Shown one piece after another: positions 1 through 7,897 of a stretch of 14,274 nt of DNA; within the stretch, counting starts at the first letter, position 1; each line of letters starts with the position of its first letter. This DNA comes from Legionellaceae bacterium. GTDB lineage: Bacteria > Pseudomonadota > Gammaproteobacteria > Legionellales > Legionellaceae. Under the pieces are notes generated by a model that had not been told where the DNA came from, ran no database searches, and was given only the letters and a program-made list of their open reading frames with translations. The stretch spans positions 1 to 14,274 of the forward strand of contig CANNJG010000031.1 of the NCBI GenBank assembly GCA_947504795.1, in the 5' to 3' direction. The translations under genes and the position numbers were made by a program.

Positions 1-695
1 CAGTTCAGCCCAATGCTAATACACACTTTCAACAATTGAATGCGGCCACCATTCAAGCGGTCATGAAACCTGGGGTAACCCTAGGCGAAGGAATTGCCTA
101 TTTGCAAGACCAAGCCAAGGAAGTTTTGCCCAAAGGTTTTGCAGTGGATTATGGTGGGCAGTCGAGGCAGTTTATTCAAGAAGGCTCTTCCCTAATTTTG
201 TCTTTTTTCCTGGCAATTATCGTCATATTTTTAGTACTTGCGGCGCAATACGAGAGTTATCGGGATCCATTAATTATTCTCATTAGTGTTCCGATGTCGA
301 TTTGCGGCGCGATGATACCGTTAAATTTGGGGGCTGCAAGCATTAATATTTATACGCAAATTGGGCTAATAACGTTGATTGGTTTAATTAGCAAACATGG
401 GATCTTAATTGTCGATTTTGCAAATCAATTACAGCGCCGTAAAAATATGGAAAGACGTGCAGCAGTTGAGGAGGCAGCGGCAACCCGTTTACGCCCTATT
501 TTAATGACAACCGCGGCAATGGTTTTTGGGGTTTTACCGTTGGTAGTAGCTTCTGGAGCAGGGGCGGTGAGTCGGTTTGATATTGGTTTGGTGATTGCAT
601 CAGGATTATTAGTAGGCACAGTGTTCACCTTATTTATCGTACCCACTATGTATACCTACTTAGCCGCAGATCATCGTGAAAATACCGAGGCTTAA
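1..695 (+). CDS. RND-family efflux pump inner-membrane subunit, C-terminal part (5' end outside window)
   Basis: Proton-driven RND (AcrB/MexB-like) transporter of the inner membrane that works with a periplasmic adaptor and an outer-membrane channel. The frame is already open at base 3, so the gene starts upstream; the stop is TAA at 693-695. About 231 residues remain: the end of a periplasmic loop, then the last membrane segments. The stretch around FLVLAAQYESYRDP matches the AcrB-type segment at TM8. GLISKHGILIVDFANQL carries the conserved TM10 lysine of the proton relay, and a last hydrophobic helix ends near FIVPTMYTYL. The adaptor gene would be expected upstream, outside the window. Substrate cannot be told from this part. 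No strong terminator is seen before valS. The family call is firm; the subfamily is not. Confidence 0.93.
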   Translation, partial: VQPNANTHFQQLNAATIQAVMKPGVTLGEGIAYLQDQAKEVLPKGFAVDYGGQSRQFIQEGSSLILSFFLAIIVIFLVLAAQYESYRDPLIILISVPMSICGAMIPLNLGAASINIYTQIGLITLIGLISKHGILIVDFANQLQRRKNMERRAAVEEAAATRLRPILMTTAAMVFGVLPLVVASGAGAVSRFDIGLVIASGLLVGTVFTLFIVPTMYTYLAADHRENTEA

Positions 696-855
696 CAAAA
701 AGCGAACACCAATCAATGATTAGAAATAATCGAACGGCTTATGTCCTCTAAAATTACCATAGCTGCCATTGCCAAAAAAATCACACCCAACTCAAACGTT
801 GCAATAATAGATTTAGCGTTTAATGGGATCCATGAAACCGTATGGCTAACAAATT

Positions 856-883
856 TTGATTCGAAACACGTCAATGTTATACT
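856..883 (+). promoter_or_regulatory. Candidate sigma-70 promoter for valS
   Basis: TTGATT (856-861) and TATACT (878-883) are separated by 16 bp and sit directly before valS. Transcription would begin near 890, so translation could only start at ATG 898 or GTG 913. The in-frame TTG at 856 and ATG at 874 lie inside the promoter and would not be transcribed from it. Read by eye; not tested. Confidence 0.4.
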
Positions 884-897
884 TCGTTACAGTTTCT

Positions 898-3684
898 ATG
901 CCTGGGTTGATTGTGGAAAAAAATTACTCACCTTCTGATATCGAAGAGAGCTGTTATAAAGTTTGGGAAACGCACCGTTATTTTGAACCACATGGCGATG
1001 GCAAACCATTTTGTATCATGCTTCCCCCTCCTAACGTTACTGGGTCTTTGCACATGGGGCATGGTTTTCAACATACCCTCATTGATACCCTTATTCGCTA
1101 TCAGCGGATGATGGGCCGTCGTACGCTATGGCAACCTGGAACTGATCATGCTGGAATTGCGACCCAGCTCGTTGTTGAAGGTCAATTAGAGCGACAAGGG
1201 TTATCCCGAAAAACAATGTCACGCGAGCAATTTTTAGATCATACCTGGCGATGGAAGGAAGAATCAGGTGGCACCATTACGCGTCAAATGCGTCGTATTG
1301 GTTCCTCTGCCGATTGGTCGCGTGAGCGCTTTACTATGGATAAAGGTTTATCCGCAGCCGTACAAAAAGTATTCATACAATTGCATGAAGAAGGCTTGAT
1401 ATATCGCGGAAATCGATTGGTAAATTGGGATCCTATGTTAGGCACAGCCATTTCTGATTTGGAAGTTGTTGCCGAAGAAGAAAAAGGGTTTTTATGGCAT
1501 ATTCGCTACCCTCTCTCAGAAGGTCATGACGCCATTGTCGTTGCCACGACACGCCCTGAAACCATGCTGGGTGACACTGCGGTGGCGGTGAATCCTGATG
1601 ACGAACGCTACCAACATTTGATTGGCAAACACGTCAAATTACCCTTAACCGACAGAACAATTCCTATTATTGCGGATGCGTATGTCGATTCAACGTTTGG
1701 CAGTGGTTGTGTCAAAATAACGCCTGCACATGATTTTAATGACTATGAAGTCGGGAAACGCCATCAATTACCGATCATCAATATTTTGACTAAACAAGCA
1801 ACGTTGAATCACAACGTACCTTTGAAATATCGCGATCTTGATCGTTTTGTCGCACGGCAAATAATACTTGACGATCTAACCGAATTAGAGTTATTGACGA
1901 CGATAGAACCTCATATCAGTAAAATTCCGCGTGGGGAACGCTCTAATGCGATAATTGAACCCCTCCTCACCGAACAGTGGTTCGTTAAAACACAACCCCT
2001 TGCAAAACCTGCTATCGAAGCCGTACGGAAAGGTGATATTCGTTTTGTTCCTGAGAATTGGAATAAAACATACTTTCAGTGGATGGAAAATATTGAGGAT
2101 TGGTGTATCAGTCGCCAATTATGGTGGGGGCACCGTATTCCAGCTTGGTATGATGCAGCAGGTCATGCGTATGTGGGCTACACCGAAAAAGATGTTCGCT
2201 TTAAATATCAGCTGGATCCAGCCTTAGTCCTGACTCAGGACGAAGATGTTTTGGATACTTGGTTTTCTTCCGCCTTATGGCCTTTTTCTTCCTTAGGCTG
2301 GCCAGAAAAAACCCCTGATTTTGAACAGTTCTACCCTACCAATGCCTTATTCACCGGATTTGACATTATTTTCTTTTGGGTCGCGCGCATGATTATGATG
2401 GGATTGAAATTTACAGGGAAAATTCCTTTTAAAGACATTATCATTTCTGGATTGATATGCGATCAAGACGGGAAAAAAATGTCTAAATCTAAAGGCAATG
2501 TTTTAGATCCCATTGATATCATTGATGGGATTAGTCTTGATGCATTATTACATAAACGCACGAGTCATTTATTACTTAACTCTGCACGTGACGCCATTAC
2601 TAAACACACCAAAAAACAATATCCAACCGGGATCCCAGCGTTTGGAACAGACGCGTTGCGTTTCACCTTTTGTGCATTAGCTTCGAATGCACGGCAAGTT
2701 AGATTTGATTTAAATCGTGTCGATGGTTATCGTAATTTTTGTAATAAATTATGGAATGCATCGCGTTTTATTTTGATGATGGTCGATGAGAATAGTGCTG
2801 ATTTTGATGAAGGTGCTTTTCAATATAGTCCAGCTGACGAGTGGATATTGTCTGTATTGCAACGCGTCATAGCACGTTGCCATGAGCATTATGCGCAGTA
2901 TCGATTTGACCTGCTCGCAAATGAACTATATGAATTCGTTTGGCATGAATATTGCGATTGGTATTTAGAGTTATCTAAAGTTGTGTTATTTGATAAAACC
3001 GCAAAAGCACCGATTAAACGCGGCACGCAGTTAACATTGATTCATGTGTTAACCCAGATTTTGAAGTTATTACATCCTATTATGCCTTTTATCACAGAAT
3101 CTTTATGGCAACGGATCAATAAATACAATCCAGATGAGGAAGCAGAAAGCATCATGATGTGTGTCTACCCTCAAGTCCAAGAGGCACTCATTCATGAATC
3201 TGCTGAAGAGAAAATGAGTTGGATTAAAGGCTTGATACAAGCGATCCGAACATTACGCGCTGAAATTGGTATTAATCCCGGGAAAAAAATCCCAATCTTA
3301 CTGCGCAATTTGACGCTACCCCAACATGATTTAATCCATCATCAACACCATGCCTTATCCACTTTAGCCAAAGGTACGTTAGAATTGTCGGATTCACCGA
3401 CCGAACAGGTTGTATATGCCTCGACCATGTTAGGCGCCGTTGAAGTATTGATTCCAATGTCGGGACTAGTAGATAAACAGACTGAGTTAACTCGGATAGA
3501 TAAAGAGCTTGGAAAACTGGATAAAGATATTCAATTTGCAAGAAGTAAATTATCTTCAGACGATTTCACAGCTAAAGCGCCTCAAGAGCTCATTGCAACG
3601 ATGCACGACAAACTAACGCAGGCGCAAATGGCCACAGAAAAATTGAAACAACACCGTCAGAAAATTGCTTTGCTTAAATATTAG
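898..3684 (+). CDS. valS: Valyl-tRNA synthetase
   Basis: Cytoplasmic class I synthetase that activates valine with ATP, charges tRNA-Val and hydrolyses mischarged threonine. From ATG 898 it has 928 residues, a normal length for the family. The HIGH box is HMGH (residues 52-55) after PPPNVTGSL. The CP1 editing domain shows TTRPE (217-221) and DTAVAVNPDD. The KMSKS loop is at 527-531, followed by GTDALRF. The anticodon-binding region includes NFCNKLWNASRF, and the last 65 residues form the charged ValS coiled coil (ELTRIDKELGKLDKDI). No Shine-Dalgarno sequence is obvious. GTG 913 gives VEKNYSPSDIEE, which lines up with the usual ValS N-terminus (MEKTYNP- or MDKTYSP-like), so it may be the real start; ATG 898 adds five residues. 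The gene appears to be transcribed alone. Confidence 0.98.
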   Translation: MPGLIVEKNYSPSDIEESCYKVWETHRYFEPHGDGKPFCIMLPPPNVTGSLHMGHGFQHTLIDTLIRYQRMMGRRTLWQPGTDHAGIATQLVVEGQLERQGLSRKTMSREQFLDHTWRWKEESGGTITRQMRRIGSSADWSRERFTMDKGLSAAVQKVFIQLHEEGLIYRGNRLVNWDPMLGTAISDLEVVAEEEKGFLWHIRYPLSEGHDAIVVATTRPETMLGDTAVAVNPDDERYQHLIGKHVKLPLTDRTIPIIADAYVDSTFGSGCVKITPAHDFNDYEVGKRHQLPIINILTKQATLNHNVPLKYRDLDRFVARQIILDDLTELELLTTIEPHISKIPRGERSNAIIEPLLTEQWFVKTQPLAKPAIEAVRKGDIRFVPENWNKTYFQWMENIEDWCISRQLWWGHRIPAWYDAAGHAYVGYTEKDVRFKYQLDPALVLTQDEDVLDTWFSSALWPFSSLGWPEKTPDFEQFYPTNALFTGFDIIFFWVARMIMMGLKFTGKIPFKDIIISGLICDQDGKKMSKSKGNVLDPIDIIDGISLDALLHKRTSHLLLNSARDAITKHTKKQYPTGIPAFGTDALRFTFCALASNARQVRFDLNRVDGYRNFCNKLWNASRFILMMVDENSADFDEGAFQYSPADEWILSVLQRVIARCHEHYAQYRFDLLANELYEFVWHEYCDWYLELSKVVLFDKTAKAPIKRGTQLTLIHVLTQILKLLHPIMPFITESLWQRINKYNPDEEAESIMMCVYPQVQEALIHESAEEKMSWIKGLIQAIRTLRAEIGINPGKKIPILLRNLTLPQHDLIHHQHHALSTLAKGTLELSDSPTEQVVYASTMLGAVEVLIPMSGLVDKQTELTRIDKELGKLDKDIQFARSKLSSDDFTAKAPQELIATMHDKLTQAQMATEKLKQHRQKIALLKY

Positions 3685-3804
3685 TCGAAAATTGGGGTCA
3701 TGTTCATTGGACGCCTATCCATTCTTTAGTCAGAGGATGGTCTCGAACAAAAACGTCAATTTTATGTGCTATTCTTTACTATATTCGACATAAAGGTAGG
3801 CTTC

Positions 3805-5181
3805 ATGAGCATATCAGTCTTTGATTTATTCTCAGTTGGCATTGGTCCTTCAAGCTCACATACCGTTGGTCCTATGCTTGCTGCAAATGCTTTTTTGGTC
3901 ATCCTAGAACACCACCATGCTCTCGCCAGTGTTAAAAAACTGCGTGTTGAGTTATATGGCTCTCTGGCACTCACTGGTATCGGTCATGCCACAGATACGG
4001 CCATTTTGAATGGCTTAGAAGGCCAAGATCCTGAGCATGTGGATCCAGAAAGCTTAATTCCCCGAAAACAAGCGATTACCACCCAACACCAACTTATGTT
4101 GGCTGGGCGTTATCCGATTCCATTTGTGGTGAAGGAAGATTTGGTTTGGTTTCAAAAACAAGTATTACCGAAACATACAAACGGTATGCGCTTCATTGCC
4201 TATGACCAGCATCAAAAGATTATGTTAGAACAGGTATATTATTCGATTGGAGGCGGGTTTATCGTGACCGCAGAGGAATATGATAACCCAGCCAAAGCGC
4301 CCCATTCTGTGCCTTACCCTTTTAAAACAGCAAAAGACCTTCTCTCATTGTGTCATCAACACAACTTAACGATCAGTGAATTGATGATGCAAAATGAATT
4401 AACCTGGCGCAGTCGCGAAACCATCTACCAAGGATTGGAAAGAATTGCAGACATCATGAATTGTTGTATCGATCAAGGGTGTCAACATACAGGCATTCTA
4501 CCCGGTGGCTTAAATGTGAAACGTCGGGCAGCGGAATTATTCAAAAAGCTCCAAAGTACCAAAGGCATTACCTCAAGCGATGAGCATTCTGATGTGATGA
4601 ATCGTCTTAATGTTTATGCAATGGCTGTTAATGAGGAAAATGCTGCCGGTGGCCGTGTTGTTACCGCCCCGACTAACGGCGCAGCAGGCATTATCCCCGC
4701 AGTTTATCGCTATGTGCTCGATGCACATCACAAAACGAGTCATGAGAGTTTGTATACGTATTTCCTTACCGCAGGAGCGATTGGCATGTTATATAAAATG
4801 AATGCCTCAATTTCAGGCGCAGAAGTCGGATGTCAAGGCGAAGTGGGAGCAGCTTCGTCTATGGCAGCGAGTGGGTTGGTAGCAGTTTTGGGCGGCACCT
4901 TAGAACAAATTGAAAATGCTGGAGAAATCGCGATGGAGCATCATTTAGGGATGACCTGTGATCCCCTTAATGGTCTGGTGCAAATTCCATGCATTGAGCG
5001 CAATGCTATGGGTTCCGTCAAAGCAGTGAATGCGGCCCGAATGGCGCTCATGGGCGATGGTCAGCATACGATTTCGCTGGATAAAGTGATTCAAACCATG
5101 AAACAAACCGGCAAAGACATGAATGCTATTTACAAAGAAACTTCTTTAGGCGGATTAGCTGTGAATTTGCCCGAATGTTAA
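3805..5181 (+). CDS. sdaA: L-serine dehydratase (iron-sulfur type, single chain)
   Basis: Converts L-serine to pyruvate and ammonia with a 4Fe-4S cluster; cytoplasmic. ATG 3805 is chosen because TAAAGGTAGG (3791-3800) is a good ribosome site just upstream and MSISVFDLFSVGIGPSSSHTVGPM is the usual family start; an earlier in-frame TTG at 3766 is unlikely. The product has 458 residues. The N-terminal beta domain has the GPSSSHT motif. The alpha domain has AVNEENAAGGRVVTAPTNGAAG and cluster cysteines at 343 (GCQGE), 385 (TCDPLNG) and 396 (PCIERNAMG). The very last residue is Cys458. From memory, the L. pneumophila enzyme also has 458 residues, and its terminal cysteine sits on the cluster iron as a built-in inhibitor. 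The stop overlaps the end of pyrE on the other strand. A weak TATATT at 3780-3785 could be its -10 box. Confidence 0.97.
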   Translation: MSISVFDLFSVGIGPSSSHTVGPMLAANAFLVILEHHHALASVKKLRVELYGSLALTGIGHATDTAILNGLEGQDPEHVDPESLIPRKQAITTQHQLMLAGRYPIPFVVKEDLVWFQKQVLPKHTNGMRFIAYDQHQKIMLEQVYYSIGGGFIVTAEEYDNPAKAPHSVPYPFKTAKDLLSLCHQHNLTISELMMQNELTWRSRETIYQGLERIADIMNCCIDQGCQHTGILPGGLNVKRRAAELFKKLQSTKGITSSDEHSDVMNRLNVYAMAVNEENAAGGRVVTAPTNGAAGIIPAVYRYVLDAHHKTSHESLYTYFLTAGAIGMLYKMNASISGAEVGCQGEVGAASSMAASGLVAVLGGTLEQIENAGEIAMEHHLGMTCDPLNGLVQIPCIERNAMGSVKAVNAARMALMGDGQHTISLDKVIQTMKQTGKDMNAIYKETSLGGLAVNLPEC

Positions 5182-5807
5182 ACAATACGGCGAATAGATT
5201 CCACATAATCTCTTAACGTCTTAGCGCTTTCTAGTTCCTGATGGGTTTCTAAATATGCAATTAAATCAAATACCGTAACAATAGACAAAACATGAATACC
5301 CTTCGCCTTAATTTCATCCAGTGTTGATTGGGCGTTACTCCCCGGTTCACACCGATCTAAGGCAACCACTACCGTCGATACGCGCGCGTGTTCCTGTGTA
5401 ATAAAGTGCTCGGATTGGCGAAATGCTGTACCGGCTGTGATGACATCGTCAATGATGATGATATCACCGCTCAACGGCGCGCCAATTAACATGCCGCCTT
5501 CTCCATGCACTTTAGTTTCCTTGCGGTTAAAAGTCACATTGACATTTATTCCGCGCTTAGCTAACGCAATCGCTGTTGCCGTCGCTAAGGGCAGGCCTTT
5601 ATAAGCAGGACCAAATAAGTGATGACACGGGATATGACTATCCAAGAGTAATTGCGCGTAACACTCCCCTACTTCGAGCAAGGCGGCACCATCATAAAAT
5701 AAGCCAGCATCAAAAAAATAAGGGCTTTGTCGTCCCGATTTTAAGATAAATTGACCAAATTTAAGGACATTATTGTCTAAAGCAAGGCGTATAAACTTTT
5801 CTTTCAT
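5178..5807 (-). CDS. pyrE: Orotate phosphoribosyltransferase
   Basis: Fifth step of pyrimidine synthesis: orotate plus PRPP gives OMP; cytoplasmic dimer. It has 209 residues (E. coli 213). The PRPP-binding motif IIIIDDVITAGTA is at residues 116-128. The mobile catalytic loop RKETKVHGEGG is at 95-105, with its lysine and histidine intact. FGPAYKGLPLA (65-75) is the conserved substrate segment. ATG 5807 is chosen because it shares ATGA with the hemF stop, suits the family length and gives MKEKFIRLALDNNVLKFG; the frame extends upstream into hemF, but that part is not PyrE-like. Upstream bases GGAATGG and GGATCGG are a modest ribosome site, so translation is probably coupled to hemF. The 3' end overlaps sdaA. 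No attenuator is possible in front of this gene because hemF directly precedes it. Confidence 0.97.
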   Translation of the reverse strand: MKEKFIRLALDNNVLKFGQFILKSGRQSPYFFDAGLFYDGAALLEVGECYAQLLLDSHIPCHHLFGPAYKGLPLATATAIALAKRGINVNVTFNRKETKVHGEGGMLIGAPLSGDIIIIDDVITAGTAFRQSEHFITQEHARVSTVVVALDRCEPGSNAQSTLDEIKAKGIHVLSIVTVFDLIAYLETHQELESAKTLRDYVESIRRIV

Positions 5808-6736
5808 CCGATCCATTCCCGAATAGGTAAAAATTCCGTATACAGCCGTTCTTCTGGACTTCCTGGTTCTGGTTGCCAATTATAAATCCAATGGACGACA
5901 GGCGGCAACGACATTAAAATAGACTCGGTGCGCCCATTGGATTGTAATCCAAATAATGTCCCTCTATCATAAACCAAATTATATTCAACATACCGACCAC
6001 GTCGGTATAATTGAAACGCTTTTTGTTGTTCTGTATACGGGAGATCTTTTCTTTTTTGCACAATCGGCGCATAGCCTTGAATAAAGTGATCACCAATACT
6101 TCGCATGAGTTCAAAACTACGCTCAAAACTATGTTGTTGATAATCATCAAAAAATAAGCCCCCTATACCTCTGGCCTCATTCCTATGCTTAAGGTAAAAA
6201 TACCGATCACACCAGGCTTTAAAATCAGCATAAATCGTATCGCCAAATGGGTCGCAGGCTTGTTTAGCCATCGCATGCCAATGTTGGCAATCTTCGATGA
6301 ATCCATAATACGGCGTAAGGTCAAATCCCCCACCAAACCACCATATCGGTGGACTATTTGGTTTTTCAGCAATAAAAAAACGCACATTAGCATGGGTTGC
6401 AGGCACAAAAGGATTATTAGGATGAATAACAAGAGACAACCCTAACGCGTTGAATTGACATCCGGTTAATTCAGGTCGAGCAGCTGAAGCTGCAGAGGGT
6501 AACGAATCACCACTCACATGGGAAAAATTAACCCCTGCTTTTTCAAAAACCGCGCCATGGGTTAAAATCCGACTATCGCCACCGCCCCCTTCAGGACGAG
6601 TCCAAACATCCGACACAAAGTATTCACGCCCATCTAGGCCTTCTATAGATTGGCCAATAGCCCGTTGTAACGCCAACAAATAAGACTTGACTAATTCAAT
6701 GGCATTTTGAGGTAATGGCAACAAAGTGTTAATCAT
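5804..6736 (-). CDS. hemF: Oxygen-dependent coproporphyrinogen III oxidase
   Basis: Aerobic heme synthesis: decarboxylates two propionates of coproporphyrinogen III to vinyls, giving protoporphyrinogen IX; soluble homodimer. From ATG 6736 it has 310 residues (E. coli 299). It covers the family from end to end: RPEGGGGDSR, GVNFSHVSGD, THANVRFFIAEKP, WWFGGGFDLTPYYG, YFYLKHRNEARGIGGLFFDD, FQLYRRGRYVEYNLVYDRGTLFGLQ and GRTESILMSLPP. The histidines in NFSHV, VIHP, THANVRF and LKHRNE are in place. ATG 6736 is preferred because GGATGG lies about five bases upstream; ATG 6745 would add MVK but has no ribosome site. It is the first gene of a two-gene unit with pyrE, whose start overlaps its stop. An oxygen-dependent enzyme implies aerobic heme synthesis; no hemN is visible here. 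Confidence 0.97.
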   Translation of the reverse strand: MINTLLPLPQNAIELVKSYLLALQRAIGQSIEGLDGREYFVSDVWTRPEGGGGDSRILTHGAVFEKAGVNFSHVSGDSLPSAASAARPELTGCQFNALGLSLVIHPNNPFVPATHANVRFFIAEKPNSPPIWWFGGGFDLTPYYGFIEDCQHWHAMAKQACDPFGDTIYADFKAWCDRYFYLKHRNEARGIGGLFFDDYQQHSFERSFELMRSIGDHFIQGYAPIVQKRKDLPYTEQQKAFQLYRRGRYVEYNLVYDRGTLFGLQSNGRTESILMSLPPVVHWIYNWQPEPGSPEERLYTEFLPIREWIG

Positions 6737-6746
6737 TTTTACCATC

Positions 6747-6759
6747 CGCTAAAATAGCG
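6747..6759 (-). promoter_or_regulatory. Short inverted repeat at the hemF transcription/translation start
   Basis: CGCTA and TAGCG flank three A residues. The repeat lies between the candidate -10 box and the first ATG of hemF, so it could be an operator half-pair or a small RNA hairpin. A stem this short can also arise by chance. Confidence 0.25.
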
Positions 6760-6760
6760 T

Positions 6761-6769
6761 ATAATATCA
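6761..6769 (-). promoter_or_regulatory. Candidate extended -10 promoter for hemF-pyrE
   Basis: On the minus strand the bases read TGATATTAT, an extended -10 element (TG, one base, TATTAT). The -35 position is poor, which is common for extended -10 promoters. Transcription would start near 6754, leaving a leader of under 20 bases before ATG 6736. Confidence 0.4.
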
Positions 6770-6794
6770 TATTTCAACATAATGATGCATTCGT

Positions 6795-6813
6795 CGACTC
6801 TAGTTCAGAGTCG
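6795..6813 (+). promoter_or_regulatory. Perfect hairpin in the hemF-dusA divergent spacer
   Basis: CGACTCT (6795-6801) and AGAGTCG (6807-6813) are exact inverted copies around a five-base loop, about 28 bases before dusA. No T-run follows, so it is not a simple terminator. It could be an operator shared by the two divergent units or a hairpin in the dusA leader. Confidence 0.35.
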
Positions 6814-6841
6814 GCGCTTAATCGAAGGGTAGTTTAAATTG

Positions 6842-7813
6842 ATGGCCTTGTTATCCCCTTTAGCCGTTGCCCCCATGATTGATTGGACGAATACGTACTT
6901 TCGAATTTTGATGCGTATATTAGCACCTAGCGCGCTTCTTTATACGGAAATGCAGACTGCGGGTGCAATCGCGCACAACCCCGCACGTAATTTACATTTT
7001 AATGCCATAGAAAACCCATTGGCACTCCAATTAGGGGGTTCCGATCCCCATCCGCTGCTTCAAGCGGCTCAACAAGCACAGGAATTAGGCTACGATGAAA
7101 TTAATCTCAATATTGGTTGTCCTAGTGATCGCGTTCAGTCAGGACGCTTTGGCGCATGTTTGATGGCGGAGCCGGATCTCGTTGCAAGGATCATTCGTAT
7201 CTTCAAACAATCTATTCAATTACCCATCACGGTGAAAACTCGAATTGGCATTGATCACCAAGATGAGTATGCTTTTTTTGCTCATTTTGTTGAACGCGTC
7301 GTTGATGCCGGGTGCGATAAATTAATCGTGCATGCCCGCAAAGCATGGTTAAAAGGACTCAGCCCCAAACAAAATCGGACAATACCGCCTGTAAACTATG
7401 ATTATGTCTATCGTATTAAACAAGCCTACCCCTCTTTGCCTGTTGTCATTAACGGAAATATTACGGATTTAGACAGTGTTATAAGGCATTTGTCGCTAGT
7501 AGATGGGGTGATGCTTGGTCGCCTCGCCTGCAATAATCCTTATGCGATTGCTGAAATCCATCACGCGTTGTATCCAGACAGCGTCTTGCTAACTCGCCAA
7601 ACAGTTGTCGATAATTACCGCAACTATCTTCAGTCTCTTGCTAGGTCGAACGTACCGCTTAGTATCGTATTAAAACCACTTTTTGGCTTAGCACACGGAC
7701 TGCCAAATGCACGCTCTTGGAAGCACCACTTAATGACGATACGCACGTTAGAACAGTTAGATAGTCACGTTTTCACCGACGCTAACGTTGACAGTTCAGC
7801 GTTTGTCGACTAG
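6842..7813 (+). CDS. dusA: tRNA-dihydrouridine(20/20a) synthase
   Basis: FMN-dependent, NADPH-using enzyme that reduces uridines in the D-loop of tRNA. It has 323 residues in the usual order. A TIM barrel begins LSPLAVAPMIDWTN, with TEMQTAGAI and ALQLGGSDP after it. The catalytic cysteine is residue 93 in NLNIGCPSDRVQ. VKTRIGID and IVHARKAWLKGLSPKQNR bind flavin and RNA, and a helical C-terminal domain follows. The LSPKQNRTIPP segment points to DusA rather than DusB or DusC, as in E. coli (LSPKENREIPP). ATG 6842 follows GAAGGGTAG (6824-6832) at a good distance; the TTG just before it (6839) is less likely. It is divergent from hemF. fabY follows after 84 bases on the same strand. Confidence 0.96.
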   Translation: MALLSPLAVAPMIDWTNTYFRILMRILAPSALLYTEMQTAGAIAHNPARNLHFNAIENPLALQLGGSDPHPLLQAAQQAQELGYDEINLNIGCPSDRVQSGRFGACLMAEPDLVARIIRIFKQSIQLPITVKTRIGIDHQDEYAFFAHFVERVVDAGCDKLIVHARKAWLKGLSPKQNRTIPPVNYDYVYRIKQAYPSLPVVINGNITDLDSVIRHLSLVDGVMLGRLACNNPYAIAEIHHALYPDSVLLTRQTVVDNYRNYLQSLARSNVPLSIVLKPLFGLAHGLPNARSWKHHLMTIRTLEQLDSHVFTDANVDSSAFVD

Positions 7814-7815
7814 GA

Positions 7816-7886
7816 TTCCTCCATCAATTAAGTGCGTAAGGATCGTGCCCGAAGAATAAATGATTTTGGCTCGATTCATTGAGGAA
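7816..7886 (+). promoter_or_regulatory. Leader of the fabY-like gene with an inverted repeat covering its ribosome site
   Basis: TTCCTCCATCAAT (7816-7828) can pair with ATTCATTGAGGAA (7874-7886), with 11 of 13 positions matching. The 3' arm holds GAGGAA, the only Shine-Dalgarno-like sequence before the gene. If formed in RNA, this stem would hide the ribosome site. The loop of about 45 bases shows no motif I recognise. No terminator separates it from dusA. Confidence 0.3.
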
Positions 7887-7897
7887 CAGTGCATACC

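Noticed and set aside
741..938. 65-codon plus-strand frame between the RND gene and valS
   Set aside because: It overlaps the valS promoter and start, has no ribosome site and resembles nothing known. The spacer also has an equally open minus frame with a hydrophobic stretch, so neither is convincing.
5808..5879. Longer N-terminus for pyrE reading back into hemF
   Set aside because: The extra residues (MATRTRKSRRTAVYG) are not PyrE-like and come from hemF coding sequence in another frame.
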